Shown piece by piece: positions 29,863 through 38,368 of a stretch of 64,000 bases of DNA (position 1 is its first letter; each line of letters begins with the position of its first letter). The stretch covers positions 32,693-96,692 of the forward strand of contig NZ_JACHLP010000013.1 of assembly GCF_014204525.1 (NCBI RefSeq), read 5' to 3'. The notes under the pieces are model-generated. The model was given only the letters and a program-made list of their open reading frames with translations, was not told the origin of the DNA and searched no databases. The stretch comes from Roseateles oligotrophus. GTDB taxonomy: Bacteria; Pseudomonadota; Gammaproteobacteria; Burkholderiales; Burkholderiaceae_C. The position numbers were made by a program, and so were the translations under genes.

Positions 29863-31052
29863 GCCCAACCCTTCCAGCCACCGGTCTGTGGCGCAATTTC
29901 TGCGTCGTTTTCTGCAAGGAAGCCAGCGACGCCCTGCGCGACCGCCGCACCCTTTTGCGCCTGCTGGTGCCCGCCGTGCTGATGGGGCCGCTGCTGCTGC
30001 TGGCCATGTCGGGCCTGATCTCCTCGTTTGAGAGCCGGGCCGAGAAGCGCGAGATCCTGGTCGCCGGCATCGAGCACGCCCCCACCCTGCGCAACTTCAT
30101 CGAGCGCCAGACCTACACCATCAAGACCGCCCCGGCCGACTACGAGAAAGGCCTGCGCGCCAACACCTTGCTGGAGCCGGTGCTGGTGGTCGGCAAGAAC
30201 TTCGAGCAGGAATTGCTGGCCGGCGAGCAGCCCACGCTAGAGCTGGTGAGCGATAGCGCCAACCAGCGCGCCGAGGCCGGCCAGGCCCCGGTGCAGCGCC
30301 TGGTCAACAGCTTCAACCGCGAACGCGCCAGCCTCAATCTGGCCCTGCGCGGGGTCTCGGTGCAGCTGCTGCAGCCGGTCGATCTGCAGGAGCGCGATCT
30401 GGCCAGCACCCAGGCCCGCGCCGCCCGCATCACCAGCATGATTCCCATGTTCATCATCATGGCCGTGCTCTACGGTGCCCTCACCGCCGCGCTGGACAGC
30501 ACGGCCGGCGAGCGCGAACGCGGCTCGCTGGAGCCCCTGCTGATGAACCCGGTGCAGCAATTCGCCCTGGTGCTGGGCAAATGGGGTGCCGTGGCCGGCC
30601 TGGGCCTGGCCGTGGCCCTGCTGTCCAATCTGAGCTTCATCCCGGCGCAATGGCTGCTGCAGAGCGACAGCCTGCAAGCCATGTTCCAGTTCGGCGCGCC
30701 CGAGGTGATCGCCTGCTTCCTGCTGCAGCTGCCGCTGGCCGCCGCCATGGGCGCGGTGCTGATGGCCATCGCCATCCGCACCAAGAGCTTCAAGGAGGCA
30801 CAGGCCAGCAGCGGCCTGATCATCACCCTGGTGGCGATGGCGCCCATGGTGACCCTGCTCAACCCGGGTGGCGACGCCGCCTGGTATCTGTGGGTGCCGG
30901 GCCTGGCCCAGAACACCTTGATGATGCAGGTGCTCAAGGGCGAGAGCCTGCGCCTGCTGCAGGTCTTGCCCAGCGTGCTCACCGGCCTTGTGCTGACGGT
31001 AGGCAGCCTGGTCTTCGTGGCCCGCTCGATGCGGGGCGCGGTGGCCAAATAA
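29859..31052 (+). CDS. natB: ABC-2 family permease, NatB-type
   Basis: A 397-residue permease with one N-terminal membrane helix (LLVPAVLMGPLLLLAMSGL), a long extracytoplasmic loop (about 60-190) and five or six helices at the C-terminal end (from MIPMFIIMAVLYGALTAAL). ERERGSLEPLLMNPVQ is the conserved ABC-2 cytoplasmic coupling motif. It pairs with natA. A hexamer tandem repeat and a terminator follow. No third membrane subunit is present. Confidence 0.88.
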   Translation: MSPTLPATGLWRNFCVVFCKEASDALRDRRTLLRLLVPAVLMGPLLLLAMSGLISSFESRAEKREILVAGIEHAPTLRNFIERQTYTIKTAPADYEKGLRANTLLEPVLVVGKNFEQELLAGEQPTLELVSDSANQRAEAGQAPVQRLVNSFNRERASLNLALRGVSVQLLQPVDLQERDLASTQARAARITSMIPMFIIMAVLYGALTAALDSTAGERERGSLEPLLMNPVQQFALVLGKWGAVAGLGLAVALLSNLSFIPAQWLLQSDSLQAMFQFGAPEVIACFLLQLPLAAAMGAVLMAIAIRTKSFKEAQASSGLIITLVAMAPMVTLLNPGGDAAWYLWVPGLAQNTLMMQVLKGESLRLLQVLPSVLTGLVLTVGSLVFVARSMRGAVAK

Positions 31053-31076
31053 CGCGGGCGCGGGCGCGGGCGCGGG
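31053..31076. repeat. four tandem copies of cgcggg
   Basis: Directly after the natB stop codon the hexamer cgcggg is repeated four times without interruption. It is noncoding and probably prone to slippage. Confidence 0.8.
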
Positions 31077-31091
31077 CGCCGCAACAATAGT

Positions 31092-31116
31092 CAGGCCCTG
31101 CGGGGCCTGTTTTTAT
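31092..31116 (+). terminator. rho-independent terminator of the hydrolase-natA-natB operon
   Basis: A hairpin caggccc / gggcctg with a four-base loop, followed by a T-rich run (tttttatttt). It sits 40 bases after natB. Confidence 0.85.
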
Positions 31117-31370
31117 TTTGCGCCGAAGTAAAGCATCAGATCGGCGGATGTCGGCTGGCCGCCGCAGGCCGTTGTCTTGCGATCGGGCTCATGCACATAA
31201 TGGCCCAGACGGACGGATTCTCCCGATGGAGCTTGCATGAAGCCTTGCCTGCGCTCGTTTGACTCAAGCCGCTCAGCGAAAGCCTGGACGCGCCAGGCCG
31301 AGCCGGAACGCAAGCCTGGCCTCCAATTGGTAGTCAGGCAGGCCTGACGGCCCTGAGCCGAGCCCGCTCG

Positions 31371-33287
31371 ATGCCCGCCCTCTCCTTCGCCAGCAAGCTG
31401 TGGCCACGGCGCTTCAAGCACCGTCTGCTACTGCTGATGGCGGGGCTGCTGATGCTGGCCACCACCTTGCTGGGCACCTTTACCGTCAAGCAGCAAAGCC
31501 AGAGCGCCCAGCAGGCCATGCAGACCCAGGCCGCGGCCCTGGCACGCAGCCTGGCCGTGGCCAGCACCCAGCTGATCCGGCCCGGCAGGCAGGCCGAGCT
31601 GGAGGCCCTGGTCTTGAGCTATGCCGGCTTCGAGGGCGTGCGCGCCCTGCATGTGATCGCGCCCGACGGCCTGCTGCTGGTGCAGATGGTCAAGCCGCCG
31701 CAGCAAGCAGCCTTCACCAAGCCGGAACTCCAGGCGGCCGAGAACGGCGCCAGCGCGGTCAGCGGTCCGTCACGGCAGTCCGTCCCGGCCCAGCTGCTGC
31801 CCAGCTTGAAGGCCGCCGCCGACGGCAACCATCTGGAGGTCTGGCATCCGGTGCTGGCCGAACGGCTCTTGGCCTGGGTCAAGCTGGACTTCGACCTGAG
31901 CCCGCTCCATCAGCTGCAGCAGGACATCTGGCGGGACACGGTGCTGGTAGCCGTCTTGCTGGTGGGCTTGTGCGGCCTGCTCCTGCATGCCCTGCTGAAC
32001 CGGCCCATGCGGGCGCTGGAGCAGGCCCGCCGGTTTGCCGCCGAACTGGCCGATGCCCGCGGCCTGACCCACCCGGTAGACGACGGCCCGATCGAATTCG
32101 TCGAACTGGGCCGCGCCCTCAACGAGGCCTCGGTGCTCTTGCTGCAGCAGATGATCGTGTTGCAGGACGCCATGCAACGCCAACAGGCCCACGAGGCCCA
32201 GATGGAGGAGCAGAACGATCAGCTCAGCGCCATCTTTGCCCTCAGCCCCGACGGCTTGCTGACCTTTGACCCGCAGGGCCAGGTGCAATTTGCCAACCGC
32301 GCCTTTCTGAGCCTGACCGATTTGCAGCCCGGCGATGTGCTGGGGCAGAGCGACTCGGTGCTGGAGGCCTTGCTGCTGGCCCGGGCCGTCGACGGCGAGG
32401 AATTTGCCGGCCTGGACGCCTGCTTTGCCGCCCCCGACACCGAGGTGGGCGAGGCCCTGACCCTGACCTTGCACGGCGACAAACCCCGGGTGCTGACCCT
32501 GAGCGGCCAGCACAGCTACTCGGCCTCGGTGAGCCGGGTTTTATACGTCTGCGACGTCACCCGCCAGCATGAGCTGGACCGGATGAAGTCGGAGTTCCTG
32601 TCCCTGGCCGCCCACGAATTGCGCACGCCCATGACCAGCATCTACGGCTTCATCGAGCTGATGCTGGAACGCGAAATGAGCGAAGCCAAGCGCCAGGCCA
32701 CGCTGGCACGCATCCATCGGCAATGCAAGCTAATGATCAACATCCTCAACGAGCTGCTGGACCTGGCCCGCATCGAGGCCCGCGGCGCCAGCGACTTCAA
32801 GTTCGAGACGCTGGACCTGGGCGATATCGTCAGCGAGACCCTGGCCGACTTCAGAACGCCGGAGGGCCGCGAACGCCCCCGCTTCGAGCTGCGCCAACCG
32901 GGCCAGGCCGCCATGATGGTCTGCATAGACCGGCAGAAGATGCAGCAAATCCTGCTCAACACCCTGTCCAATGCCTACAAATACTCCCCCGGTGGTGGCC
33001 CGGTAGAGGTCCGCCTGGTGCAGGGCAAGCGCATGGCCGATGGCGACAAGCTCGAAGCCCGCCGCCACTTCGGCGTGGAGATCCGCGACCACGGCATCGG
33101 ACTTTCCGCCGAGCACCTGGCCCGCATGGGCGAACGCTTCTTCCGCGCCGACACCTCGGGCCATATCCCCGGCACCGGCCTGGGGGTCAGCATCGTCAAG
33201 GAGCTGCTGGACTTGATGGGCGGCCATATGCAGATCGAGAGCGAGCTGGGCCGGGGCAGCTGCGTCACCCTGTGGATCAAATGCTGA
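31371..33287 (+). CDS. membrane sensor histidine kinase with PAS
   Basis: A 638-residue kinase: two membrane helices (about 16-36 and 183-206) flank a periplasmic sensor of about 145 residues, then HAMP-like and coiled regions, a PAS domain (SAIFALSPDGLLTFD), HisKA with His415 (LAAHELRTPMTSIYGF) and a HATPase (NTLSNAYKYS, DHGIGLS, GTGLGVSIV). No response regulator is adjacent, so it signals to a distant partner. ATG 31371 starts a basic cytoplasmic tail and gives the full first helix. Confidence 0.88.
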   Translation: MPALSFASKLWPRRFKHRLLLLMAGLLMLATTLLGTFTVKQQSQSAQQAMQTQAAALARSLAVASTQLIRPGRQAELEALVLSYAGFEGVRALHVIAPDGLLLVQMVKPPQQAAFTKPELQAAENGASAVSGPSRQSVPAQLLPSLKAAADGNHLEVWHPVLAERLLAWVKLDFDLSPLHQLQQDIWRDTVLVAVLLVGLCGLLLHALLNRPMRALEQARRFAAELADARGLTHPVDDGPIEFVELGRALNEASVLLLQQMIVLQDAMQRQQAHEAQMEEQNDQLSAIFALSPDGLLTFDPQGQVQFANRAFLSLTDLQPGDVLGQSDSVLEALLLARAVDGEEFAGLDACFAAPDTEVGEALTLTLHGDKPRVLTLSGQHSYSASVSRVLYVCDVTRQHELDRMKSEFLSLAAHELRTPMTSIYGFIELMLEREMSEAKRQATLARIHRQCKLMINILNELLDLARIEARGASDFKFETLDLGDIVSETLADFRTPEGRERPRFELRQPGQAAMMVCIDRQKMQQILLNTLSNAYKYSPGGGPVEVRLVQGKRMADGDKLEARRHFGVEIRDHGIGLSAEHLARMGERFFRADTSGHIPGTGLGVSIVKELLDLMGGHMQIESELGRGSCVTLWIKC

Positions 33288-33332
33288 GTTGAACCAACAA
33301 AGCCGGGCGCGCAAGGCGCTCGCTCCTCGGCC

Positions 33333-33704
33333 TCAATGCCGGGCCGACAGCGCTCTTTGCACCTCGTACTGCCAGGGCAAGGCGTGCACGATCTCGTTGA
33401 GCTGGCGCGCCGACTCGAACGGCGCCAGCACCTCGCCCTCGGGCGTGAGGAATTGCAGATTGGTGATCAAGGCCATGGGGTCGACCATGGCCACCACGCC
33501 GGCGGGCATGCTGACCCAGTCCCAGGCCACGCCGGCACGCGCCGTTCCGTCGTCGCCCTGCCACAGGGTTTGTCCGAGAGAAGGCCGTTTGTCGTCGCCT
33601 GGCACCAACACTTGCGTGCTCAAATGCGCGAACTGTAGCTGTTGCACCTGCAAAGCCTTGCACAAAACTCGGGGCCACGCATACACAATCCAGGCTGGGG
33701 TCAT
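33333..33704 (-). CDS. conserved hypothetical protein
   Basis: A 123-residue protein, soluble and with a beta-rich pattern: MTPAWIVYAWPRVLCKALQ, STQVLVPGDDKRPSLGQ, GVAWDWVSMPAGVVAMVDPM, LPWQYEVQRAL. It recalls small uncharacterised proteins in Burkholderiales. It lies between a histidine kinase (same 3' side) and, divergently, the LuxR regulator. No function can be given; a link to the LuxR-peptide system next to it is possible but not shown. Confidence 0.6.
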   Translation of the reverse strand: MTPAWIVYAWPRVLCKALQVQQLQFAHLSTQVLVPGDDKRPSLGQTLWQGDDGTARAGVAWDWVSMPAGVVAMVDPMALITNLQFLTPEGEVLAPFESARQLNEIVHALPWQYEVQRALSARH

Positions 33705-33875
33705 AAGTAAAAATCTTTTAAATGAGGCAGGTAAAAAAAGCTAAAGCGCTTGCGCTGGGTTGATGGCAAGTGTGAAGACACATGCCACAAATCGATAGCT
33801 GTAAACCTTGTCAGGGAAACAACGGAGTCGTCGTTCGATGCATCACGAACGGCTCGCCTAAATTGGACGAATGCG

Positions 33876-34595
33876 ATGCTGCAGGGGGGTTACCAATCGG
33901 TACTCGAAGCCCAATCCCGCGATCAATTCCGTAGCGAAATCATTCGCTTCGCGCAGGGGCTGGGTTTTGCGACGGTGTCTGCCACGGTGGTGGTGGACCA
34001 TACGCTGGGCGATTCCGAGTTCGAAACGGTGGACAACACCCCGACGTCGTTCGCTAACTACTTCCTAGACAAGTCCAACTGGCGTCTTGATCCTGTGATG
34101 CAGCACTGCAAGCGCCAAAGTGTTCCTATCATTTGGAACCAGGGCACTTATGCTGCTGTTGGACAAGAAACCATGTGGGAAGAGCAGGCCCAGTTCGGCT
34201 ACAAAACAGGCATAGCACTGGCACTTCATCTGCCTGAAGGTCGACACTTCTTCGTCGGCGTCGATCGGGAGCAGAGCCTGCCCAACGACGTTAGCCTCGT
34301 TACCCGTATGCTGGCGGACCTCCAACTCTTTGCTGTTTATGCGCAGGAAGCGGCTTGGCGCGTAGTGATGCCATCTGCTCAAGAAAACTTTGCTTTGAAA
34401 TTCCATCTGACGCCGCGTGAACTGGAAGCGCTGCGCTGGACAATGGACGGCAAAACGGCCTGGGAAGTTGGTGCCATTCTCAGCATTTCCGAACGGACCG
34501 CCGTTCTTCACATCAGCAATGCGATGCGCAAGCTGGAGTGCACGACCAAACATCAAGCCGTGCTGAAAGCACTACGCCTCGGCTTGATCAGATAG
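33876..34595 (+). CDS. LuxR-type autoinducer-binding regulator without luxI (LuxR solo)
   Basis: A 239-residue regulator. N-terminal autoinducer-binding domain (about 10-165): NYFLDKSNWRLDPVMQH, PIIWNQGTY and FGYKTGIALALHLPEG keep the Asp-Pro pair, the following Trp and the Gly of acyl-homoserine-lactone receptors. C-terminal GerE helix-turn-helix (about 175-235): LTPRELEALRW, ISERTAVLHISNAMRKL. No luxI gene is in the window. ATG 33876 is chosen because the domain starts after it. It lies 133 bp before the precursor-peptide gene and likely controls it. Confidence 0.85.
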   Translation: MLQGGYQSVLEAQSRDQFRSEIIRFAQGLGFATVSATVVVDHTLGDSEFETVDNTPTSFANYFLDKSNWRLDPVMQHCKRQSVPIIWNQGTYAAVGQETMWEEQAQFGYKTGIALALHLPEGRHFFVGVDREQSLPNDVSLVTRMLADLQLFAVYAQEAAWRVVMPSAQENFALKFHLTPRELEALRWTMDGKTAWEVGAILSISERTAVLHISNAMRKLECTTKHQAVLKALRLGLIR

Positions 34596-34630
34596 TGTTG
34601 TTTTCCATTCCAGATCGCGCAGAAATTCAC

Positions 34631-34653
34631 CTGACAAGTGTCAGAGTTGACAG
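34631..34653 (+). promoter_or_regulatory. operator-like triple half-site and -35 box before the precursor-peptide gene
   Basis: The sequence ctgacaagtgtcag (34631-34644) is a near-perfect palindrome built from TGACA and TGTCA half-sites, and a third TGACA follows at 34648-34652, forming ttgaca, a perfect -35 hexamer at 34647-34652. If the -10 is 17 bases on (poor match), the palindrome would centre near -44, where LuxR-type activators bind. The half-site spacing is two bases shorter than in canonical lux boxes. Binding by the adjacent LuxR is inference. Confidence 0.45.
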
Positions 34654-34728
34654 TTACCTCATCGACGTTGGTCTGCTGAAATTCATTTCAAGCACTCACT
34701 GGAGAGTGTCCAACGAACGGAATCCATC

Positions 34729-34917
34729 ATGCAAACATCCAACACTGCTCTCAACGCCGACCTGTCCAGCAAGATGACGGCTCCGGTCGAACTCGATTTG
34801 GCTCAGCTTGAACTGGTTTCTGGCGCAGGCCCCAAAGGTGGCTGGATCATTGCGCCCCCTGAACTGGTTGCGCAGTCGCTCACCGTGGAAGCACCTGGCC
34901 CCAAAGGCGGCTGGTAA
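34729..34917 (+). CDS. secreted peptide precursor with double-glycine-type leader and two GPKGGW repeats
   Basis: A 62-residue precursor. Residues 1-33 look like a C39-processed leader ending ELDLAQLELVSGA (22-33), with Leu, Leu and Val at the positions such leaders use and a Gly-Ala cleavage pair, as in microcin H47. Residues 34-62 form a 29-residue core beginning and ending with GPKGGW (34-39 and 57-62), joined by IIAPPELVAQSLTVEAP. No Cys and no maturase gene. It lies between a LuxR regulator and an HlyD/C39 exporter. Product, processing and role are inferred; it could be a bacteriocin or a peptide signal. Confidence 0.8.
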   Translation: MQTSNTALNADLSSKMTAPVELDLAQLELVSGAGPKGGWIIAPPELVAQSLTVEAPGPKGGW

Positions 34918-34931
34918 TCAGCCCACCACCC

Positions 34932-34951
34932 GACGCCGCCGCGGCGGCGTC
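34932..34951. other. 20-bp perfect palindrome between peptide and exporter genes
   Basis: The palindrome gacgccgccg/cggcggcgtc is very GC-rich and sits 14 bases after the precursor stop codon and 32 bases before the HlyD start. There is no T tract, so it is not a classical terminator. It may stabilise the short peptide mRNA or slow read-through, giving more peptide than exporter. Confidence 0.6.
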
Positions 34952-34983
34952 CTACAGCGGAGTTCGCCGTCCCTCAGATCCGC

Positions 34984-36237
34984 ATGCTGTTCAGACCCGA
35001 AGCCCTGGCTGGCCAAGATCAAAAAGGCTGGCTGGGTCAGGTGCAAGTCCTGCCACCGCTGTCACTACAACTGCTCACCGCTGCGGCCGTGGGCAGTTTG
35101 TTCTTGGTCGGTGCTTTTCTGAGCCTGACGGAATACACCCGCAAGGCCAGGGTCAGCGGCTATCTGGTGCCCGATCGCGGCGTCTTGCGCGTCAACGCGC
35201 CCCAGACGGCCACGGTGCTGAGCCGCCTGGTCAGCGAAGGCCAGCAGGTCCGCCAGGGCGATGTGCTGTTTGTGCTCGCCTTGGACAGCGCCAGCCAGAC
35301 GCCCGAAGGCATTGCCCAGAATCTGAGTGCCCGTCAACAAAGCTTGCAGGGCACGGCCGAGCAGCAACAACGCCTGCTGGAAGTGCAGCAGCGCGCCCTC
35401 AGCCAGCGCCGCAACGGCCTGCAGCGAGAGTTGGGCCAGTTGCAAGCCGAAAGCACGCTGCATGCCGAACGTCTGACCCTGGCCGGCGAGGCACTGACGC
35501 GGCTGGAGGCGCTGAGGAACGATCAATTCATCTCCGCCGCCCAGGTGCAAAGCAAGCGCGAGGAGCTGCTGGGCCTGCGCGCCCAGGCCCAGGCCTTGGA
35601 ACGCCAGCGCGAGGGCTTGCAGCGCGATCTGGAGGCCGTGGAGGCACAGGCCCGCGAGCTGCCGCTGCGCAGCCAGGTGCTGCAGGGCGAGATCAGCCGT
35701 GACCTCGCCGCCCTGCAGCAGCTTGGCCTGGAGACCGAGGGTCGGCGCCGCCTGGTGCTGCGCGCACCCAGCGATGGCATGGTCTCCACCCTGCAGGCCG
35801 AGCCCGGCCAGAGCGTGAACGGCGGCGCGCCCCTGGCCAGCGTGCTGCCGGCGCAGACGCAGATGCAGGCCCAGCTGTTCGCGCCCTCCAGCGCCGTGGG
35901 TTTTCTGCGCGCGCAACAAGCGGTGCAGCTGCGCTACCAGGCCTTTCCCTATCAAAAGTTCGGCCAGCAAAGCGGCAGCGTGCTGAACGTCTCGCGCACG
36001 CCGCTGAGCCCGGCCGAGCTGTCCACGCTGAATCTGCCCGTGGCCCTGAGCCAGGGGCCGGCCAGCGAACCGCTCTACCGCATCACCGTCAAGCTGGACC
36101 AGCAGACCGTCCCGGCCTACGGCCAGGCCCAAGCCCTGGCGGCCGGCATGCAGCTGGACGCCGATGTGATGCTGGAAAAACGCCGCTTGATCGAGTGGAT
36201 CTTCGAGCCCATCCTGAGCCTGGCCCATCGTGTCTGA
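34984..36237 (+). CDS. HlyD-family membrane fusion protein
   Basis: A 417-residue periplasmic adaptor. One N-terminal membrane helix (about 31-51, LLTAAAVGSLFLVGAFLSL), then lipoyl-like half (VSGYLVPDRGVLRVNAPQ, SEGQQVRQGDVLFVL), a long coiled coil (about 115-245), and the second half (APSDGMVSTLQAEPGQSVNGG). This is the HlyD layout that links inner-membrane exporters to TolC-type channels. It begins 66 bases after the precursor stop and its stop overlaps the exporter GTG. No TolC gene is in the window. Confidence 0.92.
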   Translation: MLFRPEALAGQDQKGWLGQVQVLPPLSLQLLTAAAVGSLFLVGAFLSLTEYTRKARVSGYLVPDRGVLRVNAPQTATVLSRLVSEGQQVRQGDVLFVLALDSASQTPEGIAQNLSARQQSLQGTAEQQQRLLEVQQRALSQRRNGLQRELGQLQAESTLHAERLTLAGEALTRLEALRNDQFISAAQVQSKREELLGLRAQAQALERQREGLQRDLEAVEAQARELPLRSQVLQGEISRDLAALQQLGLETEGRRRLVLRAPSDGMVSTLQAEPGQSVNGGAPLASVLPAQTQMQAQLFAPSSAVGFLRAQQAVQLRYQAFPYQKFGQQSGSVLNVSRTPLSPAELSTLNLPVALSQGPASEPLYRITVKLDQQTVPAYGQAQALAAGMQLDADVMLEKRRLIEWIFEPILSLAHRV

Positions 36238-38368
36238 GCCCTCCTCGTCCTTGCTGTCCAAACTGCGTTTGAGCTGGCGCGGCGGTAAACGCCTGCCCGT
36301 CGTGCTGCAGACCGAGGGCGCCGAATGCGGCCTGGCCTGCCTGGCCATGATTGCCAGCGCCCAGGGCAAGCACTGCGATCTGCGCCAGCTGCGCGGCCGG
36401 TTCTCGCTCTCGCTCAAGGGCGCGACCATGGCCGATCTGGTGCGCATGGCCGCCGACTTAGGCCTCAGCAGCCGCGCCCTGCGGGCCGAGCCCGAGCATC
36501 TGGCCCGGCTGCACCTGCCCTGCATCCTGCACTGGGACTTCAACCATTTCGTCGTGCTGGCCGAGGTGAATGGCGAGGAGGCGGTGATCCACGATCCGGC
36601 GCACGGCCGCCGCAGCCTGAGGCTCGCCGAACTATCACGTCACTTCACCGGCATCGCGCTGGAGCTGCGCCCCGCCGCGGACTTCCAGCCCCAGGCCAAG
36701 CCCGCGCCCCTGCGCTGGCGCCAGCTGCTGGGCCGCATCAACGGCCTGCGGCGCTCGCTGGCCATCATCCTGGGCCTGGCACTGACGCTGGAACTGCTGG
36801 CCCTGCTCTCGCCCTTTTTGCTGCAATGGGTGGTCGACGGCGTCCTGGTCAGCGCCGACCGCGATCTGCTGGTGACCCTGGGCCTGGGCTTTGGCCTGCT
36901 GGTCTTGCTGCAGGTGGGGGTAGGGGCGCTGCGCTCATGGGCGGTGCTGTTCTTGTCCGCCACGCTGAATGTGCAGTGGCTGAGCCAGGTCTTCAGCCAT
37001 TTGCTGCGCCTGCCCCTGGCCTGGTTCGAGAAACGCCAGCTCGGCGATATCTGGTCGCGCTTCGGCAGCGTGCAGACCATACAGCGCGCGCTCTCCACCC
37101 AGTTTGCCGAAGCTGTGCTGGACGGGGCCATGGTCTTGCTCACCCTGGCGATGATGTGGGTCTACAGCCCGCGCCTGAGCGCCGTGGCCTTGCTGGCTGT
37201 AGGCAGCTATGGCTTGCTGCGCTGGAGCTTCTTCAAGCCCTTGCGGGCGGCCTCGGAGGAGGCCTTGATCCACGAGGCGCGCCAAAATAGCCACTTCCTC
37301 GAATCGCTGCGCGGCGCCCAGGCCATCAAGCTCTTCAACGCCCAGGCGGAGCGCAGTGCCAGCTACTCGAATCTGGTGGTGGAGCAGATGAATGCGGCCA
37401 TCCACATCCGCCGCCTGGACCTGTGGATGGGCGTGGGCAACAAGCTGCTGTTCGGCCTGGAGCGGGTGGCCATCGTCTGGCTGGGCGCCCTGCTGGTGCT
37501 GGACCGACAGCTGTCGGTGGGCATGTTGTTCGCCTTCCTGGCCTACAAAGAGCAGTTCACGCTGCGCCTGGCCGGCCTGATCGACAAGACGGTGGAGCTG
37601 AGCATGCTGCGCCTGCAGGGCGAGCGCCTGGCCGACATCGTGCTGACGCCGCCCGAGGCGAGCGAGCAAGCCCTGCTCGCCCTGCCCGCGGCCGACACCG
37701 CCCTGGAGCTGCGCCAGGTCAGCTTCCGCTATGCCGATGGCGAGCCCCTGGTGGTGGCGGACTGCAGCCTGCGCATCGAGCCGGGCGAATCGGTCGCCAT
37801 CATCGGCCCCTCGGGCTGCGGCAAGACCAGCTTGCTCAAGCTGATGCTGGGCATCCATGCGCCGCAGTCGGGCGAGATCCTGCTGGGCGATCAGCCGCTG
37901 CAGAAAATCGGCACGGCGGCCTGGCGCCAGCGCATAGGCACGGTGATGCAGGACGACCAGCTGTTTGCCGGCAGCATCGCCGACAACATCAGCTTCTTCG
38001 ACCCCGATGCCGACAGCGAATGGGTGCAGCAATGCGCCCGCCTGGCCTGCGTGTTCGACGATATCGCCGCCATGCCCATGGGCTTCCAGAGCCTGATCGG
38101 CGATATGGGCCACAGCCTCTCGGGCGGTCAACGCCAGCGCCTGTTGCTGGCCCGGGCCTTGTACAAAAAGCCGCAATTCCTGTTCCTGGACGAGGCCACC
38201 AGCGCCCTCGATGTGGACAAGGAGCGCCAGGTCAACGCCTCGCTGCGCCAGCTCAATCTGACCCGCATCGTCATCGCCCACCGGCCCGAAACCATCGCCG
38301 CCGCCCAGCGAGTCATCGCCCTGCAGGGCGGGCGGGTGGCGCAGGATTTGCGCAGCGTGCAGGCCTGA
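36230..38368 (+). CDS. peptidase-containing ABC exporter (C39 domain)
   Basis: A 712-residue exporter starting at GTG 36230, overlapping hlyD by 8 bases. Residues 20-140 are a C39 peptidase with intact Gln27, Cys33 (TEGAECGLACLAM), His106 (WDFNHFVVL) and Asp122 (HDPAHG). Membrane helices fill about 160-450, then the ATPase: Walker A IIGPSGCGKTSLL, signature HSLSGGQRQRLLLARAL, Walker B FLFLDEATSALD. Such proteins cut the leader after a double-glycine motif and export the core. Its substrate is almost surely the peptide at 34729. Confidence 0.93.
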   Translation: MSEPSSSLLSKLRLSWRGGKRLPVVLQTEGAECGLACLAMIASAQGKHCDLRQLRGRFSLSLKGATMADLVRMAADLGLSSRALRAEPEHLARLHLPCILHWDFNHFVVLAEVNGEEAVIHDPAHGRRSLRLAELSRHFTGIALELRPAADFQPQAKPAPLRWRQLLGRINGLRRSLAIILGLALTLELLALLSPFLLQWVVDGVLVSADRDLLVTLGLGFGLLVLLQVGVGALRSWAVLFLSATLNVQWLSQVFSHLLRLPLAWFEKRQLGDIWSRFGSVQTIQRALSTQFAEAVLDGAMVLLTLAMMWVYSPRLSAVALLAVGSYGLLRWSFFKPLRAASEEALIHEARQNSHFLESLRGAQAIKLFNAQAERSASYSNLVVEQMNAAIHIRRLDLWMGVGNKLLFGLERVAIVWLGALLVLDRQLSVGMLFAFLAYKEQFTLRLAGLIDKTVELSMLRLQGERLADIVLTPPEASEQALLALPAADTALELRQVSFRYADGEPLVVADCSLRIEPGESVAIIGPSGCGKTSLLKLMLGIHAPQSGEILLGDQPLQKIGTAAWRQRIGTVMQDDQLFAGSIADNISFFDPDADSEWVQQCARLACVFDDIAAMPMGFQSLIGDMGHSLSGGQRQRLLLARALYKKPQFLFLDEATSALDVDKERQVNASLRQLNLTRIVIAHRPETIAAAQRVIALQGGRVAQDLRSVQA

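Noticed and set aside
34729..38368. Lanthipeptide or other enzyme-modified RiPP
   Set aside because: No Cys in the core and no cyclase, radical-SAM or YcaO gene beside it; plain leader cleavage and export fits better.
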